Shown in pieces: positions 16,625 through 26,148 of a stretch of DNA of 64,000 nucleotides (positions within the stretch are counted from its first letter, which is position 1; each line of letters starts with the position of its first letter). Made by a program: the position numbers and the translations under genes. Origin of the DNA: UBA9865 sp035647835 (GTDB lineage: Bacteria > Bacillota > Dethiobacteria > Dethiobacterales > Dethiobacteraceae); contig DASRMS010000204.1 of assembly GCA_035647835.1 (NCBI GenBank), positions 1 through 64,000 of the forward strand, read 5' to 3'. The notes beneath the pieces are model-generated. The model made no database searches and had not been told where the DNA came from. It saw only the letters and a program-made list of their open reading frames with translations.

Positions 16625-17368
16625 ATGACAGAATTAAGATGTCAGGCTGTAGTGCTGCGTGTGCGCAGCTTTAAGGAAGCCGATAAGTTGGTGACGCTGC
16701 TGACGCGTGATGCCGGTCTCATTACCGCGGTAGCACGAGGAAGCCGCAAAACAAAAAGTAAATTTTCCGCCTTGGTGGAGCCCTTAACACTAGGGCATTT
16801 TCTTTTGTATCAAGGACGAACTCTTTATACCTTTATTCAAGGTGAAATAATTAAAACATACCGCAGCCTCCAGGGGGACTTGGCACGTTTCGCTTATGCC
16901 CAGTATTTTTGTGAGCTGTGTGAGCGTTCTTTACTGGAAGGAATGCCTTCTGAAGCGATCTATATGTTGTTGGTAACAGCATTGGAAGCTCTGGAGCAGG
17001 ACCATGACCCGGCACGTGTAGCTCGTTGCTTTGAGCTAAGTCTCTTGGTAGAATTGGGCATCAGTCCGATTTTAGATGGCTGTAGTCATTGTGGCAGTAC
17101 AAGCGGCCCTTATCATTTTGATCCCACAGAGGGCGTTTTAAGCTGTCGGGCCTGTCCGCAATCTGTAGAGAGTTTCCCCGTTAGCGCGGCGACTATTGCG
17201 ATTACGAAGCGTTTGCTGGAAATGGGATTTCATAAGCTTTCCGTCTGTGTGATTCCGCCGACAGAAAGTAAAGAGATTCACCGTCTGGCTGCGGATTTAC
17301 TTCAGTATTCCCTTGGTATCGGTAAACTAAAAGCGCTTGATTTTTTACAAAAAACCGGCTTATGGTAA
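16625..17368 (+). CDS. recO: DNA repair protein RecO
   Basis: A 247-residue protein. The N-terminal OB-fold segment (CQAVVLRVRSFKEADKLVTLLT) and the conserved ARGSRKTKSKFSALVEPL block identify RecO, which loads RecA on SSB-coated DNA with RecR. A four-Cys zinc site is visible (CSHCG and later CRAC). ATG 16625 is used; an immediately preceding TTG is less likely. GGGGA sits 7 bases upstream. It is coupled to era. Confidence 0.96.
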   Translation: MTELRCQAVVLRVRSFKEADKLVTLLTRDAGLITAVARGSRKTKSKFSALVEPLTLGHFLLYQGRTLYTFIQGEIIKTYRSLQGDLARFAYAQYFCELCERSLLEGMPSEAIYMLLVTALEALEQDHDPARVARCFELSLLVELGISPILDGCSHCGSTSGPYHFDPTEGVLSCRACPQSVESFPVSAATIAITKRLLEMGFHKLSVCVIPPTESKEIHRLAADLLQYSLGIGKLKALDFLQKTGLW

Positions 17369-17454
17369 TGACGGCTCAATAAAATTAATTGTCAAATATT
17401 TTTACTGCCCTTGTGACAAACTAGCAATATTAATGCCAAAGGAGGGCAGAAAAA

Positions 17455-17871
17455 ATGGAAATAACCCTACAGAAAATTGAGCAGGTTCGCGAACGCAGCG
17501 GCTTAAACTACACGGAAGCACGGGAATTACTAGAAGAAGCCAAGGGTGATGTCGTCCAAGCACTGGTCATTTTAGAAAATGAGGAAGGTGATTTGGGCAT
17601 GGATATGGAGATGGATGAGATGAAAGGTATGGTTAGTCATAGTGTTGTTGATCCAGTGAAACGTGTTTTTCATAAAAGTAATCGCACGCGCATCCGTGTC
17701 AAAAATGAGGATGGCACTTTACTGGAAATCCCAGCCACATTGGGGATTGCCGGTGCTCTTTTAGCCCCTCGGGCCACCGCAATTAGTACGATGGCTTTGT
17801 TAATGGCGCAGTACTCTTTAGAAGTAGATGTGCCGGAGTACGTAGCGCTTGACGAGCCTGAGTGGACTTAA
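17455..17871 (+). CDS. DUF4342 protein with N-terminal UBA-like domain
   Basis: A 138-residue protein. The first ~45 residues (EQVRERSGLNYTEARELLEEAKGDVVQALVILE) form a UBA/TS-N-like helical domain as in EF-Ts. An acidic linker follows, then a C-terminal region (RTRIRVKNEDGTLLEIPATLGIAGALLAPRA) typical of DUF4342 with a hydrophobic segment. Function is unknown. Its place between recO and glyQ is recurrent in Peptococcaceae-like genomes, to my knowledge. ATG 17455 follows AAGGAGGG. Confidence 0.85.
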   Translation: MEITLQKIEQVRERSGLNYTEARELLEEAKGDVVQALVILENEEGDLGMDMEMDEMKGMVSHSVVDPVKRVFHKSNRTRIRVKNEDGTLLEIPATLGIAGALLAPRATAISTMALLMAQYSLEVDVPEYVALDEPEWT

Positions 17872-17904
17872 GGTAAAGAGGTATTGTCTCTTGGCGTAAA
17901 AAGC

Positions 17905-17933
17905 TTGACGTCTTGTCTGGTTTTTGTTACAGT
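17905..17933 (+). promoter_or_regulatory. Sigma-A-type promoter of glyQS
   Basis: TTGACG (17905-17910), 17 bases, TACAGT (17928-17933), immediately upstream of the T-box leader. Confidence 0.75.
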
Positions 17934-17944
17934 ATTGTCAAATG

Positions 17945-18135
17945 AAAACACCGTGAGAAGAGGAGTACGATGCGGACCAGTCAGCGAACCGGGGAATGGT
18001 GCGAGCCCAGTCTGGGATAAGCATGGGAAGGCGCTTTTTAACAGCGGTGCAAAATGCGAGTGGGCATCTAAGATGCCAAGTAGGGTGGAACCGCGGGAAC
18101 TTCCCGTCCCTATGGGACGGAGTTCCTTTTTTTTA
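17945..18135 (+). ncRNA. T-box leader (glycine) of glyQS
   Basis: A tRNA-sensing transcription attenuator. It holds the AGAGGAGTACG element near 17957, the distal GGTGCGAGCC loop element, the invariant T-box AGGGTGGAACCGCGG (18082-18096) and a terminator whose arms include GTCCC/GGGAC, ending in a T run at 18126-18134. GGC at 18030-18032 in a GAAGGC context is the likely specifier, matching glycine. Uncharged tRNA-Gly should stabilise the antiterminator and switch on glyQS. Confidence 0.92.
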
Positions 18136-18254
18136 TCCTGACAGGAAATTTACATAGCTTAATTTAGCAAGCGCGCTAAGAAAGCCAGTATAAAAGCTGC
18201 AGTTTGCAACTGAAAGCGCAAGTTTATTTAATTAAATTTAGGAGGGTATGGAGA

Positions 18255-19148
18255 ATGGATTTTCAGACTATGATTCTGAAACTACAAAATTATTGGGCCA
18301 GACAAAACTGTGTTTTGGCGCAGCCTTATGATGTAGAAAAAGGTGCTGGGACGATGAACCCTACTACCTTTTTGCGTGCCTTAGGCCCTGAGCCTTGGGC
18401 TGTCGCCTATGTGGAACCATCGCGGCGTCCGACAGATGGACGGTATGGCGAGAATCCCAACCGTCTGTATCAGCATCATCAGTTTCAGGTGATTATGAAG
18501 CCAGCACCAGATGAGATTCAAGCTTTGTATTTAGACAGTCTGCGAGAACTAGGCATTGTTCCTGAAGAGCATGATATTCGGTTTGTGGAAGATAATTGGG
18601 AATCCCCTACTTTGGGGGCCTGGGGTTTAGGTTGGGAAGTTTGGCTTGATGGTATGGAAATCACTCAGTTTACTTATTTTCAGCAAGTTGGCAGTATCGA
18701 TGTAGATGCAGTGTCCTCAGAAATTACTTACGGTTTAGAACGTATTGCCATGTATCTGCAGAATAAAGAAAATATCTATGATTTAGCCTGGGTTGACGGT
18801 GTGATTACATATGGCGAGATTTTTCACCGGGCAGAAGTAGAACATTCTTGCTACAGTTTTGAAGAAGCTGATATAGAAATGTTATTTACCTTGTTTGCGA
18901 TGTATGAAAAAGAAGGCCAGCGCTTACTGAAAAAAGGGCTGATTTTACCTGGCTATGATCAAGTTTTAAAGTGTTCACATACTTTTAATGTTCTAGATGC
19001 TCGTGGTGCCATTAGTGTGGCGGAACGGACAGCTTATATTGGTCGTGTGAGGCATCTGGCTAGATTGGCAGCACAAGGTTATTTACAGCAGCGAGAAGCA
19101 TTAGGTTACCCCCTCTTGCGGGCGGAAAGGAGTGCTAAAGGTGCGTAA
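18255..19148 (+). CDS. glyQ: Glycyl-tRNA synthetase alpha subunit
   Basis: A 297-residue subunit of the bacterial alpha2beta2 glycyl-tRNA synthetase, carrying the active site. Family blocks include [39 protein letters not shown] and [15 protein letters not shown] 18255 ([14 protein letters not shown]) agrees with the family N-terminus and follows AGGAGGG by about 8 bases; the frame stays open upstream but lacks a ribosome site. It is controlled by the glycine T-box and overlaps glyS by 8 bases. Confidence 0.97.
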   Translation: MDFQTMILKLQNYWARQNCVLAQPYDVEKGAGTMNPTTFLRALGPEPWAVAYVEPSRRPTDGRYGENPNRLYQHHQFQVIMKPAPDEIQALYLDSLRELGIVPEEHDIRFVEDNWESPTLGAWGLGWEVWLDGMEITQFTYFQQVGSIDVDAVSSEITYGLERIAMYLQNKENIYDLAWVDGVITYGEIFHRAEVEHSCYSFEEADIEMLFTLFAMYEKEGQRLLKKGLILPGYDQVLKCSHTFNVLDARGAISVAERTAYIGRVRHLARLAAQGYLQQREALGYPLLRAERSAKGA

Positions 19149-21228
19149 GGAGAGTTTTCTGTTAGAAATAGGTACAGAGGAAATTCCGGCACGTTTTATT
19201 AGTCCTGCTTTAGCGCAGTTAGCGGAGGCAGCGGCGGCGGAAATGAAACAGCAGCGTCTAGCATATGAAGATATTAAAGTTTATGGCACACCGCGTCGTT
19301 TAGCGCTTTTAGTCTCAAAAGTGGCAGAAAAACAGCAAACATTAGAGGAGAAGAAAAAAGGTCCTGCAGTAAAGGCTGCTTATGATGCCCACGGTAAGCC
19401 TACGCCAGCAGCACAAGGCTTCGCACGGTCCCAAGGAGTGGCCGTAGAGGAGCTGTTCACTGCAGACGTGTCTGGAGTACCTTATGTTTTTGCTGTGCGC
19501 AGGGAGGCTGCTCATGACGTACAGACCATTTTACCTCAATTATGTGCAAGGTTAATTCGCAGCTTAAATTTTCCTAAACCAATGTTCTGGCACAGTAAAG
19601 ATGTTCGTTTTGCCCGTCCCATTCGCTGGCTGACAGCACTCTGGGGTTCTACCCCTATCCCCTTTAGCTTTGCGGGTTTAACGGCGGCAAATGTGACCTA
19701 CGGCCACCGTTTCCTAGCAGCAGAAGCTGTTAAGCTAAAAGAGGCAGCAGACTATCCACAGGTGATGCAGCAAAATTTTGTTATGGCTGAACCGCAAGAG
19801 AGAAAAACAAAAATAGCAGCTTTAGTAAAAGAAGCTGCCAGAGCACTTGGTGGTCATTCGGTTCTTCATGAAGATCTCTTAGAAGAAGTAGTAAACCTCG
19901 TCGAATATCCGCGTGTGATCACTGGTGAATTCGCCAGTGCATATTTAGAAGTACCTCAGGAAGTGTTAATCACGGCGATGCGCACGCATCAACGTTATTT
20001 CCCTGTATTTGGTGAAGATAACAAGCTTTTGCCTAACTTTATTACCATCAGTAATGGTACCAGTGAAGAATATGCCAAGAATGTTCGTGCCGGTAACGAA
20101 CGTGTTTTGCGTGCCCGTTTAGCAGATGCGCGCTTCTTTTTTGAGGAGGACCGCAAACAACCACTAGCAGCTTATGTGGACAAGCTAGATAAGATCGTCT
20201 TTATGGAAGCATTGGGAACCATGAGGCAAAAAACAGCAAGAACCATTAAGTTGGTACAAAGACTAGCAGAGGAATTAAAGGTAGACGCCTCTGTGCGAGA
20301 AGCTGCCGAGCGCGCCACTTTCTTGGCTAAAGCAGATTTAATGACGCAAATGGTGTCTGAGTTTCCTGAATTACAAGGAACTATGGGCATGCATTATGCC
20401 CGCTTGTCCGGTGAAAGTGCAGCAGTAGCAACAGCTATTGATGAACATTATGCGCCTCGTTTTGCAGGCGACACCCCACCAGCCACTTTGCCTGGAGCGC
20501 TTGTTGCGCTAGCAGATAAAATGGATACTTTAGCGGCTTGTTTTGCTCTTGGCTTAATTCCTACCGGCTCACAAGATCCCTACGCTTTACGACGTAGTGC
20601 TGCTGGGGTAGTGGTTACTTTAGCTGATCATAGCTTACCAATAACCATTGAGCGCTTATCTGAACTGGCACTGAGCGAGCTGCAGGCAAACTTAACGCAG
20701 CCTGCAGCCGAGGTCACAGCACAGCTGGCAGATTTTATGCTGCAGCGTGTACGTTACACGTTTGTCGAGCAGGGATTGCGCTATGATGTCATTGAAGCTG
20801 TTTTAGCAGGCGCTGTGCATAACTTGCCCGCTTTATGGCAAAGAGCGCAAGTGCTGCAGGATAAACTGAACTCGCCTGAATTAACACAGATTCTCATTCC
20901 CTTTACACGCGTAGCAAATCTTTCCCGTAGTGAGCACAGCGAGGTCGTGCAGCCAAAGCTCTTGACGGCGGTTGCGGAGAAGGAACTTTATCAAGCTTTA
21001 CTCACTGCTGAAAAGAGCGTACAAGCTGCGGCAGGACGTAGTGACTTTACGGCGGTCTTTACAGCACTTGCGCCACTTTATCAGCCGATAGAAAACTTTT
21101 TTGCCGATGTGATGGTGATGGCAGAAGATGTGACCGTACGGCAGAATCGCTTGGCCCTACTTGCACAGATAAAAAAACTATTTTTAACGCTGGGCGATAT
21201 TTCCACGATTGTGCCGGAAAAAAAATAA
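19141..21228 (+). CDS. glyS: Glycyl-tRNA synthetase beta subunit
   Basis: A 695-residue beta subunit, needed for tRNA recognition. The N-terminus [15 protein letters not shown], the FPKPMFW segment and the YPRVITGEF block are diagnostic. A central HD-like region holds [13 protein letters not shown], followed by a DALRP-type anticodon-binding tail. GTG 19141 is preferred over GTG 19132 because AAAGGAG ends 8 bases before it. It overlaps the end of glyQ, so the two are translationally coupled. Confidence 0.97.
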   Translation: MRKESFLLEIGTEEIPARFISPALAQLAEAAAAEMKQQRLAYEDIKVYGTPRRLALLVSKVAEKQQTLEEKKKGPAVKAAYDAHGKPTPAAQGFARSQGVAVEELFTADVSGVPYVFAVRREAAHDVQTILPQLCARLIRSLNFPKPMFWHSKDVRFARPIRWLTALWGSTPIPFSFAGLTAANVTYGHRFLAAEAVKLKEAADYPQVMQQNFVMAEPQERKTKIAALVKEAARALGGHSVLHEDLLEEVVNLVEYPRVITGEFASAYLEVPQEVLITAMRTHQRYFPVFGEDNKLLPNFITISNGTSEEYAKNVRAGNERVLRARLADARFFFEEDRKQPLAAYVDKLDKIVFMEALGTMRQKTARTIKLVQRLAEELKVDASVREAAERATFLAKADLMTQMVSEFPELQGTMGMHYARLSGESAAVATAIDEHYAPRFAGDTPPATLPGALVALADKMDTLAACFALGLIPTGSQDPYALRRSAAGVVVTLADHSLPITIERLSELALSELQANLTQPAAEVTAQLADFMLQRVRYTFVEQGLRYDVIEAVLAGAVHNLPALWQRAQVLQDKLNSPELTQILIPFTRVANLSRSEHSEVVQPKLLTAVAEKELYQALLTAEKSVQAAAGRSDFTAVFTALAPLYQPIENFFADVMVMAEDVTVRQNRLALLAQIKKLFLTLGDISTIVPEKK

Positions 21229-21263
21229 ATTTGTCAGTTTGTCAGGCAGGAAACTGAATATGT

Positions 21264-21311
21264 ATATAGTATATACTATATGAAGTTTTTTTGAGATATA
21301 GTGTATACTAT
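21264..21311 (+). promoter_or_regulatory. Pair of palindromic operator candidates
   Basis: ATATAGTATATACTATAT (21264-21281) is a perfect palindrome. ATAGTGTATACTAT (21298-21311) is the same core with one mismatch. The centres are 32 bases apart, about three helical turns. They stand just before the CcpN-like regulator gene, suggesting autoregulation. Confidence 0.6.
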
Positions 21312-21363
21312 TTGACGTGGGGAGGGTCCGATAATCGAACTAAATAATAGGCAAAAGGAAATT

Positions 21364-21957
21364 TTGGCGATTGTAAAGCAAGATGGGCCCATTTCGGGAG
21401 AAGAAATTGCCGGTCGCCTCAATCTGTCTCGGGCTGCTTTGCGGCCGCATCTTGCTGTCCTCACGACTTCAGGTTTACTAGACGCACGCCCACGTGTAGG
21501 CTATTTTTATACGGGCAATGTTTTAACTGGAATCTCGGAAATACTTACACGTTTTACCGTAGGTGATATTAAAAGTCGTCCTATTGTGATTCGGGAAGAA
21601 ACCTCAGTGTACGACGCTATTGTGACCCTCTTTTTAGATGATGTTGGCACCCTATTTGTAGTCGATGAAAAAGGCAATTTACAAGGTGTGGTATCACGCA
21701 AGGATTTTCTCAAGACGGCATTGGGTGGTGTAGATCTGCATAAAATGCCGGTAGGTGTAATTATGACGCGCATGCCGCAAGTCCATACTGTGACAGAAGA
21801 AGAAACAGTGCTGGAGGTAGTTAAGCGTATCAGTGAGCACGAGGTAGATTCTTTACCTGTAGTGCGCATCCAAGACTCACAAACATATAAAGTTGTGGGG
21901 CGAGTTACAAAAACAAATATAGCCCGTCTGCTGCTGGAATTGAGCGAAGGCCGCTAA
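21364..21957 (+). CDS. CcpN/YqzB-like transcriptional regulator, HTH plus two CBS domains
   Basis: A winged-helix domain (DGPISGEEIAGRLNLSRAALRPHLAVL, then the family hallmark LLDARPRVGYFYTG) is followed by two CBS domains (about 70-120 and 130-190). CcpN-type proteins repress gluconeogenic genes and respond to nucleotides; this fits the neighbours ppsR and ppdK. The coordinates give a TTG start at 21364 with AAAAGGA 4-5 bases upstream. The reading frame extends back with IELNNRQKEIL, which matches the family N-terminus. There a strong GGGGAGGG (21319-21326) precedes only ATA (21331) or ATC (21334), with no ATG, GTG or TTG before the TGA at 21313. A non-standard start is therefore possible. 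Confidence 0.9.
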   Translation: MAIVKQDGPISGEEIAGRLNLSRAALRPHLAVLTTSGLLDARPRVGYFYTGNVLTGISEILTRFTVGDIKSRPIVIREETSVYDAIVTLFLDDVGTLFVVDEKGNLQGVVSRKDFLKTALGGVDLHKMPVGVIMTRMPQVHTVTEEETVLEVVKRISEHEVDSLPVVRIQDSQTYKVVGRVTKTNIARLLLELSEGR

Positions 21958-21973
21958 AGAGGTGATAAAACGC

Positions 21974-22804
21974 TTGGCAGAAATAAAACGTAAACCAATC
22001 GTCTATGTGGTTTCTGATTCTATTGGTGAGACAGCAGAATTTGTCGTGCAAGCTGTGGCGAGCCAATTTAATTCAGGACATGTGGAAATTCGTCGTATTC
22101 CCTTTGTCACAGATCTGGAAACGATCGTTGATGTCGTAGAAGAAGCTTCACTGGGTAATGCGATGATTGCCTATACCTTGGTTTTACCATCTTTAAGAGA
22201 GGCTATTCGCGAAGAAAGTGATCTCCATGGTTTAATTGCGGTGGATGTGATGGGGCCGATGATGGATGCTTTCAGGCGCCTAATGCAGCTAGATCCTCAC
22301 CAAGAACCAGGCTTAATCCGTCGTCTCGATGAAGAGTATTTTCGCCGCGTAGCGGCCATTGAATTTGCTGTAAAATATGATGATGGCAAGGATCCACGAG
22401 GGATGTTGTTAGCTGATGTCGTTTTAGTAGGTGTATCCCGTACCTCCAAAACACCTTTATCGATGTATCTTGCTAACAAACGTCTTAAAGTGGCCAATTT
22501 GCCTTTGGTACCGGAAGTGGAACCCCCTGAAGAATTATTCTGGGTGCCGGCCTCTAAAGTGATAGGTCTCACGATTAATCCCCGTCAACTTAATGAAATT
22601 CGTCAAGAAAGGCTTAAAGCGCTAGGGTTACATGCCCAAGCCAACTACGCTAGTATGGAGCGCATTCTGGAAGAATTAGACTACGCAGAAAAAATTATGC
22701 GCAAAATAAGGTGCCCTATTTTTGATGTTTCCAACAAGGCTGTCGAGGAAGTGGCCAACAAAATTCTACAATTAGTTAGGGAGGAAGCTCGGGATGGAGA
22801 ATAA
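21974..22804 (+). CDS. ppsR: PPDK regulatory protein (bifunctional kinase/pyrophosphorylase, DUF299)
   Basis: A 276-residue protein of the YqfL/PpsR family. It inactivates pyruvate phosphate dikinase by ADP-dependent phosphorylation of a Thr and reactivates it with phosphate. Visible are the N-terminal IVYVVSDSIGETAEFVV and the P-loop-like GVSRTSKTPLSMYLA near residue 150. TTG 21974 follows GAGGTG by 9 bases; an in-frame GTG at 21962 lies inside that ribosome site. The 3' end overlaps ppdK by 11 bases, fitting its role as the dedicated regulator. Confidence 0.95.
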   Translation: MAEIKRKPIVYVVSDSIGETAEFVVQAVASQFNSGHVEIRRIPFVTDLETIVDVVEEASLGNAMIAYTLVLPSLREAIREESDLHGLIAVDVMGPMMDAFRRLMQLDPHQEPGLIRRLDEEYFRRVAAIEFAVKYDDGKDPRGMLLADVVLVGVSRTSKTPLSMYLANKRLKVANLPLVPEVEPPEELFWVPASKVIGLTINPRQLNEIRQERLKALGLHAQANYASMERILEELDYAEKIMRKIRCPIFDVSNKAVEEVANKILQLVREEARDGE

Positions 22805-25439
22805 GCATGTCTATTTATTCAAAGAAGGAAATGCTCAAATGCGGGAGCTATTGGGTGGCAAGGGGGCAAACTTGGCCGAGATGACCAAGATTGGCCTTCC
22901 CGTACCACAAGGTTTTACAGTTTCGACAAATGCCTGCCTGGAATATTTAAAACGTGGCGAGCAAACCATCTGGGATGAGCTGCGGGAAGAAGTAATGGCA
23001 GCGCTGCAAACTTTAGAAGTAATTTCCGGTAAAAAATTTGGAGACAAAGAAAACCCCCTTTTAGTTTCAGTGCGTTCTGGCGCGGTGATTTCAATGCCGG
23101 GCATGATGGATACAGTACTTAATCTAGGCTTGAACGATGAATCAGTTTTAGGGTTAGCTGTGGCAGCTAATGATGAGCGTTTTGCTTACGATTGCTACCG
23201 TCGCTTTATTCAAATGTACGCTGACGTGGTGCAAAACATTGATCATTACAATTTCGAGCAGAAACTAGAACTGAAAAAGCAGTCTTTGGGTGTCAAGTTT
23301 GATACTGAACTGGATGCAGCTGCTTTAAAAGAACTTGTCGAAGAATATAAAGCAATCGTTTTGAAAGAAACGAAAAAACACTTCCCGCAAGAACCAGTTG
23401 AGCAGTTAATTTTGGCTATGCAAGCTGTTTTTGCTTCCTGGAATAATCAACGTGCTATTATCTATCGGCAGATTCATAAAATATCTGACAGCTTAGGTAC
23501 TGCCGTTAACGTGCAAATGATGGTTTTTGGTAACCTTGGTGATGATAGCGGCACCGGGGTGGCTTTTACACGTAACCCTGCTGATGGCACTAATAAACTA
23601 TATGGTGAGTTTTTGGTTAATGCTCAAGGCGAAGACGTCGTGGCCGGTATCCGCACACCACTGGCCATTAGTAATATGGCAGAATACTTGCCTGAAGCTT
23701 ATCAGGAATTTACTAAAGTCTGCGACTTACTGGAAAAGCACTACCGTGATGTACAGGACATTGAATTTACGGTAGAACGCGGCAAACTGTTCTTGCTGCA
23801 AACCAGATCTGGTAAAAGGACAGCTGCGGCAGCTATCAAGATTGCTGTTAATATGGCGGAAGAAGGTTTAATCACTAAAGATGAAGCCCTGCTTCGTGTT
23901 GACCCTGCTCAGCTTAATCAACTATTGCATCGCCGTATTGACCAAGATGCTAAACCGGAACCAATTGCTAAAGGCTTACCGGCTTCACCTGGTGCTGCCT
24001 GTGGCGAGATCGTCTTTACAGCTGATGAGGCCGACCGTTTAGCCGGTGAGGGCGTTAAAGTAATCTTGCTGCGTCCGGAAACTACCCCTGATGATATCCA
24101 CGGTATTGTGGCTGCACAAGGCGTCTTAACCAGCCGTGGCGGCATGACCAGTCATGCTGCGGTAGTAGCGCGCGGTATGGGCAAATGCTGTGTATCCGGT
24201 TGTGAAGAAATAAAAATTGATTTATTAGCTAAAACCATGACTGCTGGCGAGCATGTCTTCAAAGAACGGGATCTCATCTCCCTTGATGGTTCTAATGGTG
24301 AAGTTTATGCGGGCACGGTTAAATTAATCGCCCCAGAATTAACTGATGAATTCAATACGCTTTTAGCTTGGACCGATGACGTTAAAGATTTAGGGATACG
24401 TGCCAACGCTGACACCCCAGAAGATGCGCGTAAAGCGCGTGAATTTGGCGCCACAGGAATTGGTCTTTGCCGTACTGAACATATGTTTATGGCGCAAGAT
24501 CGTCTGCCTGTCGTGCAAAAGATGATTTTGGCTAAAAATGAAGCAGAACGTGAAAACGCTCTTGCTGAACTTTTACCCATGCAGCAAGGCGATTTCGAAG
24601 GTATCTTCCGGGCCATGGACGGGCTGCCCGTCACCATTCGCTTATTAGATCCTCCACTGCACGAGTTCCTGCCTAACCAAGAAGACCTGTTAGTTGATGT
24701 AACCTTGTTAAAAGAGCGCGGCAATGATCCGCAGCAGCTGCGTGAAAAAGAAGAACTCTTAAAGCAAGTACGTGGCCTGCATGAGATTAATCCGATGTTA
24801 GGTCATCGTGGCTGCCGTCTCGGCATAGTTACACCGGCTATCTACCGGATGCAGGCATTGGCAATTTTCCGTGCTGTTGTTGCTTTAATCGCAGAAGGCA
24901 AGACCATTATTCCAGAAGTAATGATTCCTTTAGTTGGTCTGGAAACAGAATTAGAGTTAATGCGTGCTTTAGTAGTGCAGGCTGCTGATGATGTGATGGC
25001 CGAAGCGGGAATTAACTTTGACTATAAAGTGGGGACAATGATTGAGCTGCCTCGTGCCTGCATGACTGCTGATAAAATTGCCGCACATGCTGATTTCTTC
25101 TCCTTCGGGACAAATGACTTAACACAAACTACTTTTGGCTATTCTCGTGACGATGCGGAAGGCAAATTCCTCCTAGACTATCTGCAGCAAAAAGTACTGC
25201 CGGAAAACCCCTTCGCAGAACTTGACCGCGAGGGTGTCGGGGCTCTGGTAAAAATAGCTGTAGAAAAAGGTCGTGCCGTCAAGCCAGGCCTTAAACTTGG
25301 TATTTGCGGTGAGCATGGCGGTGACCCAGCTTCAATTGAGTTCTGTCACTTAGTAGGGCTAAACTATGTTTCCTGCTCACCCTTTAGAGTTCCCATCGCC
25401 CGCCTTGCCGCCGCACAGGCAAAACTAAAAAATAAGTAA
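22794..25439 (+). CDS. ppdK: Pyruvate, phosphate dikinase
   Basis: An 881-residue, full-length enzyme interconverting pyruvate, ATP and phosphate with PEP, AMP and PPi. Domains: an N-terminal ATP-grasp part (VSVRSGAVISMPGMMDTVLN), the central phosphohistidine domain with LTSRGGMTSHAAVVARGMGK (catalytic His and the adjacent regulatory Thr) and a C-terminal PEP/pyruvate barrel (LRGLHEINPMLGHRGCRLG, later GEHGGDP). ATG 22794 overlaps ppsR. Its presence points to PPi-linked glycolysis or gluconeogenesis, common in anaerobes. Confidence 0.97.
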   Translation: MENKHVYLFKEGNAQMRELLGGKGANLAEMTKIGLPVPQGFTVSTNACLEYLKRGEQTIWDELREEVMAALQTLEVISGKKFGDKENPLLVSVRSGAVISMPGMMDTVLNLGLNDESVLGLAVAANDERFAYDCYRRFIQMYADVVQNIDHYNFEQKLELKKQSLGVKFDTELDAAALKELVEEYKAIVLKETKKHFPQEPVEQLILAMQAVFASWNNQRAIIYRQIHKISDSLGTAVNVQMMVFGNLGDDSGTGVAFTRNPADGTNKLYGEFLVNAQGEDVVAGIRTPLAISNMAEYLPEAYQEFTKVCDLLEKHYRDVQDIEFTVERGKLFLLQTRSGKRTAAAAIKIAVNMAEEGLITKDEALLRVDPAQLNQLLHRRIDQDAKPEPIAKGLPASPGAACGEIVFTADEADRLAGEGVKVILLRPETTPDDIHGIVAAQGVLTSRGGMTSHAAVVARGMGKCCVSGCEEIKIDLLAKTMTAGEHVFKERDLISLDGSNGEVYAGTVKLIAPELTDEFNTLLAWTDDVKDLGIRANADTPEDARKAREFGATGIGLCRTEHMFMAQDRLPVVQKMILAKNEAERENALAELLPMQQGDFEGIFRAMDGLPVTIRLLDPPLHEFLPNQEDLLVDVTLLKERGNDPQQLREKEELLKQVRGLHEINPMLGHRGCRLGIVTPAIYRMQALAIFRAVVALIAEGKTIIPEVMIPLVGLETELELMRALVVQAADDVMAEAGINFDYKVGTMIELPRACMTADKIAAHADFFSFGTNDLTQTTFGYSRDDAEGKFLLDYLQQKVLPENPFAELDREGVGALVKIAVEKGRAVKPGLKLGICGEHGGDPASIEFCHLVGLNYVSCSPFRVPIARLAAAQAKLKNK

Positions 25440-25452
25440 TAAGTAACAACAA

Positions 25453-25484
25453 GAGCTGTGCCCACTAACCGGCACAGCTCCTTA
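25453..25484 (+). terminator. Terminator of ppdK
   Basis: GAGCTGTGCC (25453-25462) pairs with GGCACAGCTC (25471-25480), followed by a short T-containing tail. Confidence 0.85.
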
Positions 25485-25609
25485 ATTTAAGGAAAAAAAG
25501 CATAGTAAGCGAGAGATAAAAAGAGGTGCAATCCAATAAAGAAAGTAGTATTATTTAGTCAACAACGCTATGGATAGATCGTTTACAAGGTAGAGGAGGT
25601 TTGTATATT

Positions 25610-26092
25610 TTGATTGCGGTAGTTTATTTTTCTCGCGATAATAATACAAAAGCCGGGGCGGAATTTCTGGCGGCCTCGCTTGAAGGGACGTTGGTAAGTT
25701 TAGTGGAGGAAAAGCGAAGTAGTTTTATGGGCGGGGCCTGGAAGGCATTGAGAGGAAAACCAGTAAAATTAAAAGGTGAGCCATGGCAAGAAGTGCAAGC
25801 GGTGGAAAACATCTATTTGATGACGCCTATTTGGGCCAATAATGGTGCTCCGGCAATCAATGAGTTTTTGCTAAAGACCGACTTTTCTGGTAAAAAAGTA
25901 ACGATTATTACTTTTCAGGCGGATGCTAGCTTTAAAGGCAGCGAACTAGCACATCAGACGATAGCTGCATTGATTGAAAAAAAGGGCGGCATGGTGCTCG
26001 CTTGTCATGCTTGTCATGGGGCCAGGCCTGGCGCCTTTGCGGGTAAAGAATATATAGAAAGACAAGTAGCTCAAGTAACCCTACAGCAGTGA
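25610..26092 (+). CDS. Flavodoxin-like protein
   Basis: A 160-residue protein with a flavodoxin fold. The N-terminal beta strand and phosphate loop (VVYFSRDNNTKAGAEFLA) bind FMN, and YLMTPIWANNGAPAINEFL is the family's second loop. It could act as an NAD(P)H-dependent reductase or electron carrier. TTG 25610 is chosen because AGGAGGT ends 9 bases before it; an upstream in-frame TTG at 25601 touches that site. It is monocistronic, with a bidirectional terminator shared with dacF. Confidence 0.8.
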   Translation: MIAVVYFSRDNNTKAGAEFLAASLEGTLVSLVEEKRSSFMGGAWKALRGKPVKLKGEPWQEVQAVENIYLMTPIWANNGAPAINEFLLKTDFSGKKVTIITFQADASFKGSELAHQTIAALIEKKGGMVLACHACHGARPGAFAGKEYIERQVAQVTLQQ

Positions 26093-26105
26093 TAGTAACG
26101 CAGAT

Positions 26106-26137
26106 AAAAGCCTCTTACCCATGGGTAAGAGGCTTTT
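26106..26137. terminator. Bidirectional terminator between flavodoxin-like gene and dacF
   Basis: AAAAGCCTCTTACCC pairs with GGGTAAGAGGCTTTT around a central AT, with A and T runs on both sides. It serves both convergent genes. Confidence 0.9.
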
Positions 26138-26148
26138 GTGATAACAAT

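Noticed and set aside
17884..18141. 85-codon plus-strand frame
   Set aside because: It spans the glycine T-box leader and its terminator; the conserved RNA motifs explain the sequence.
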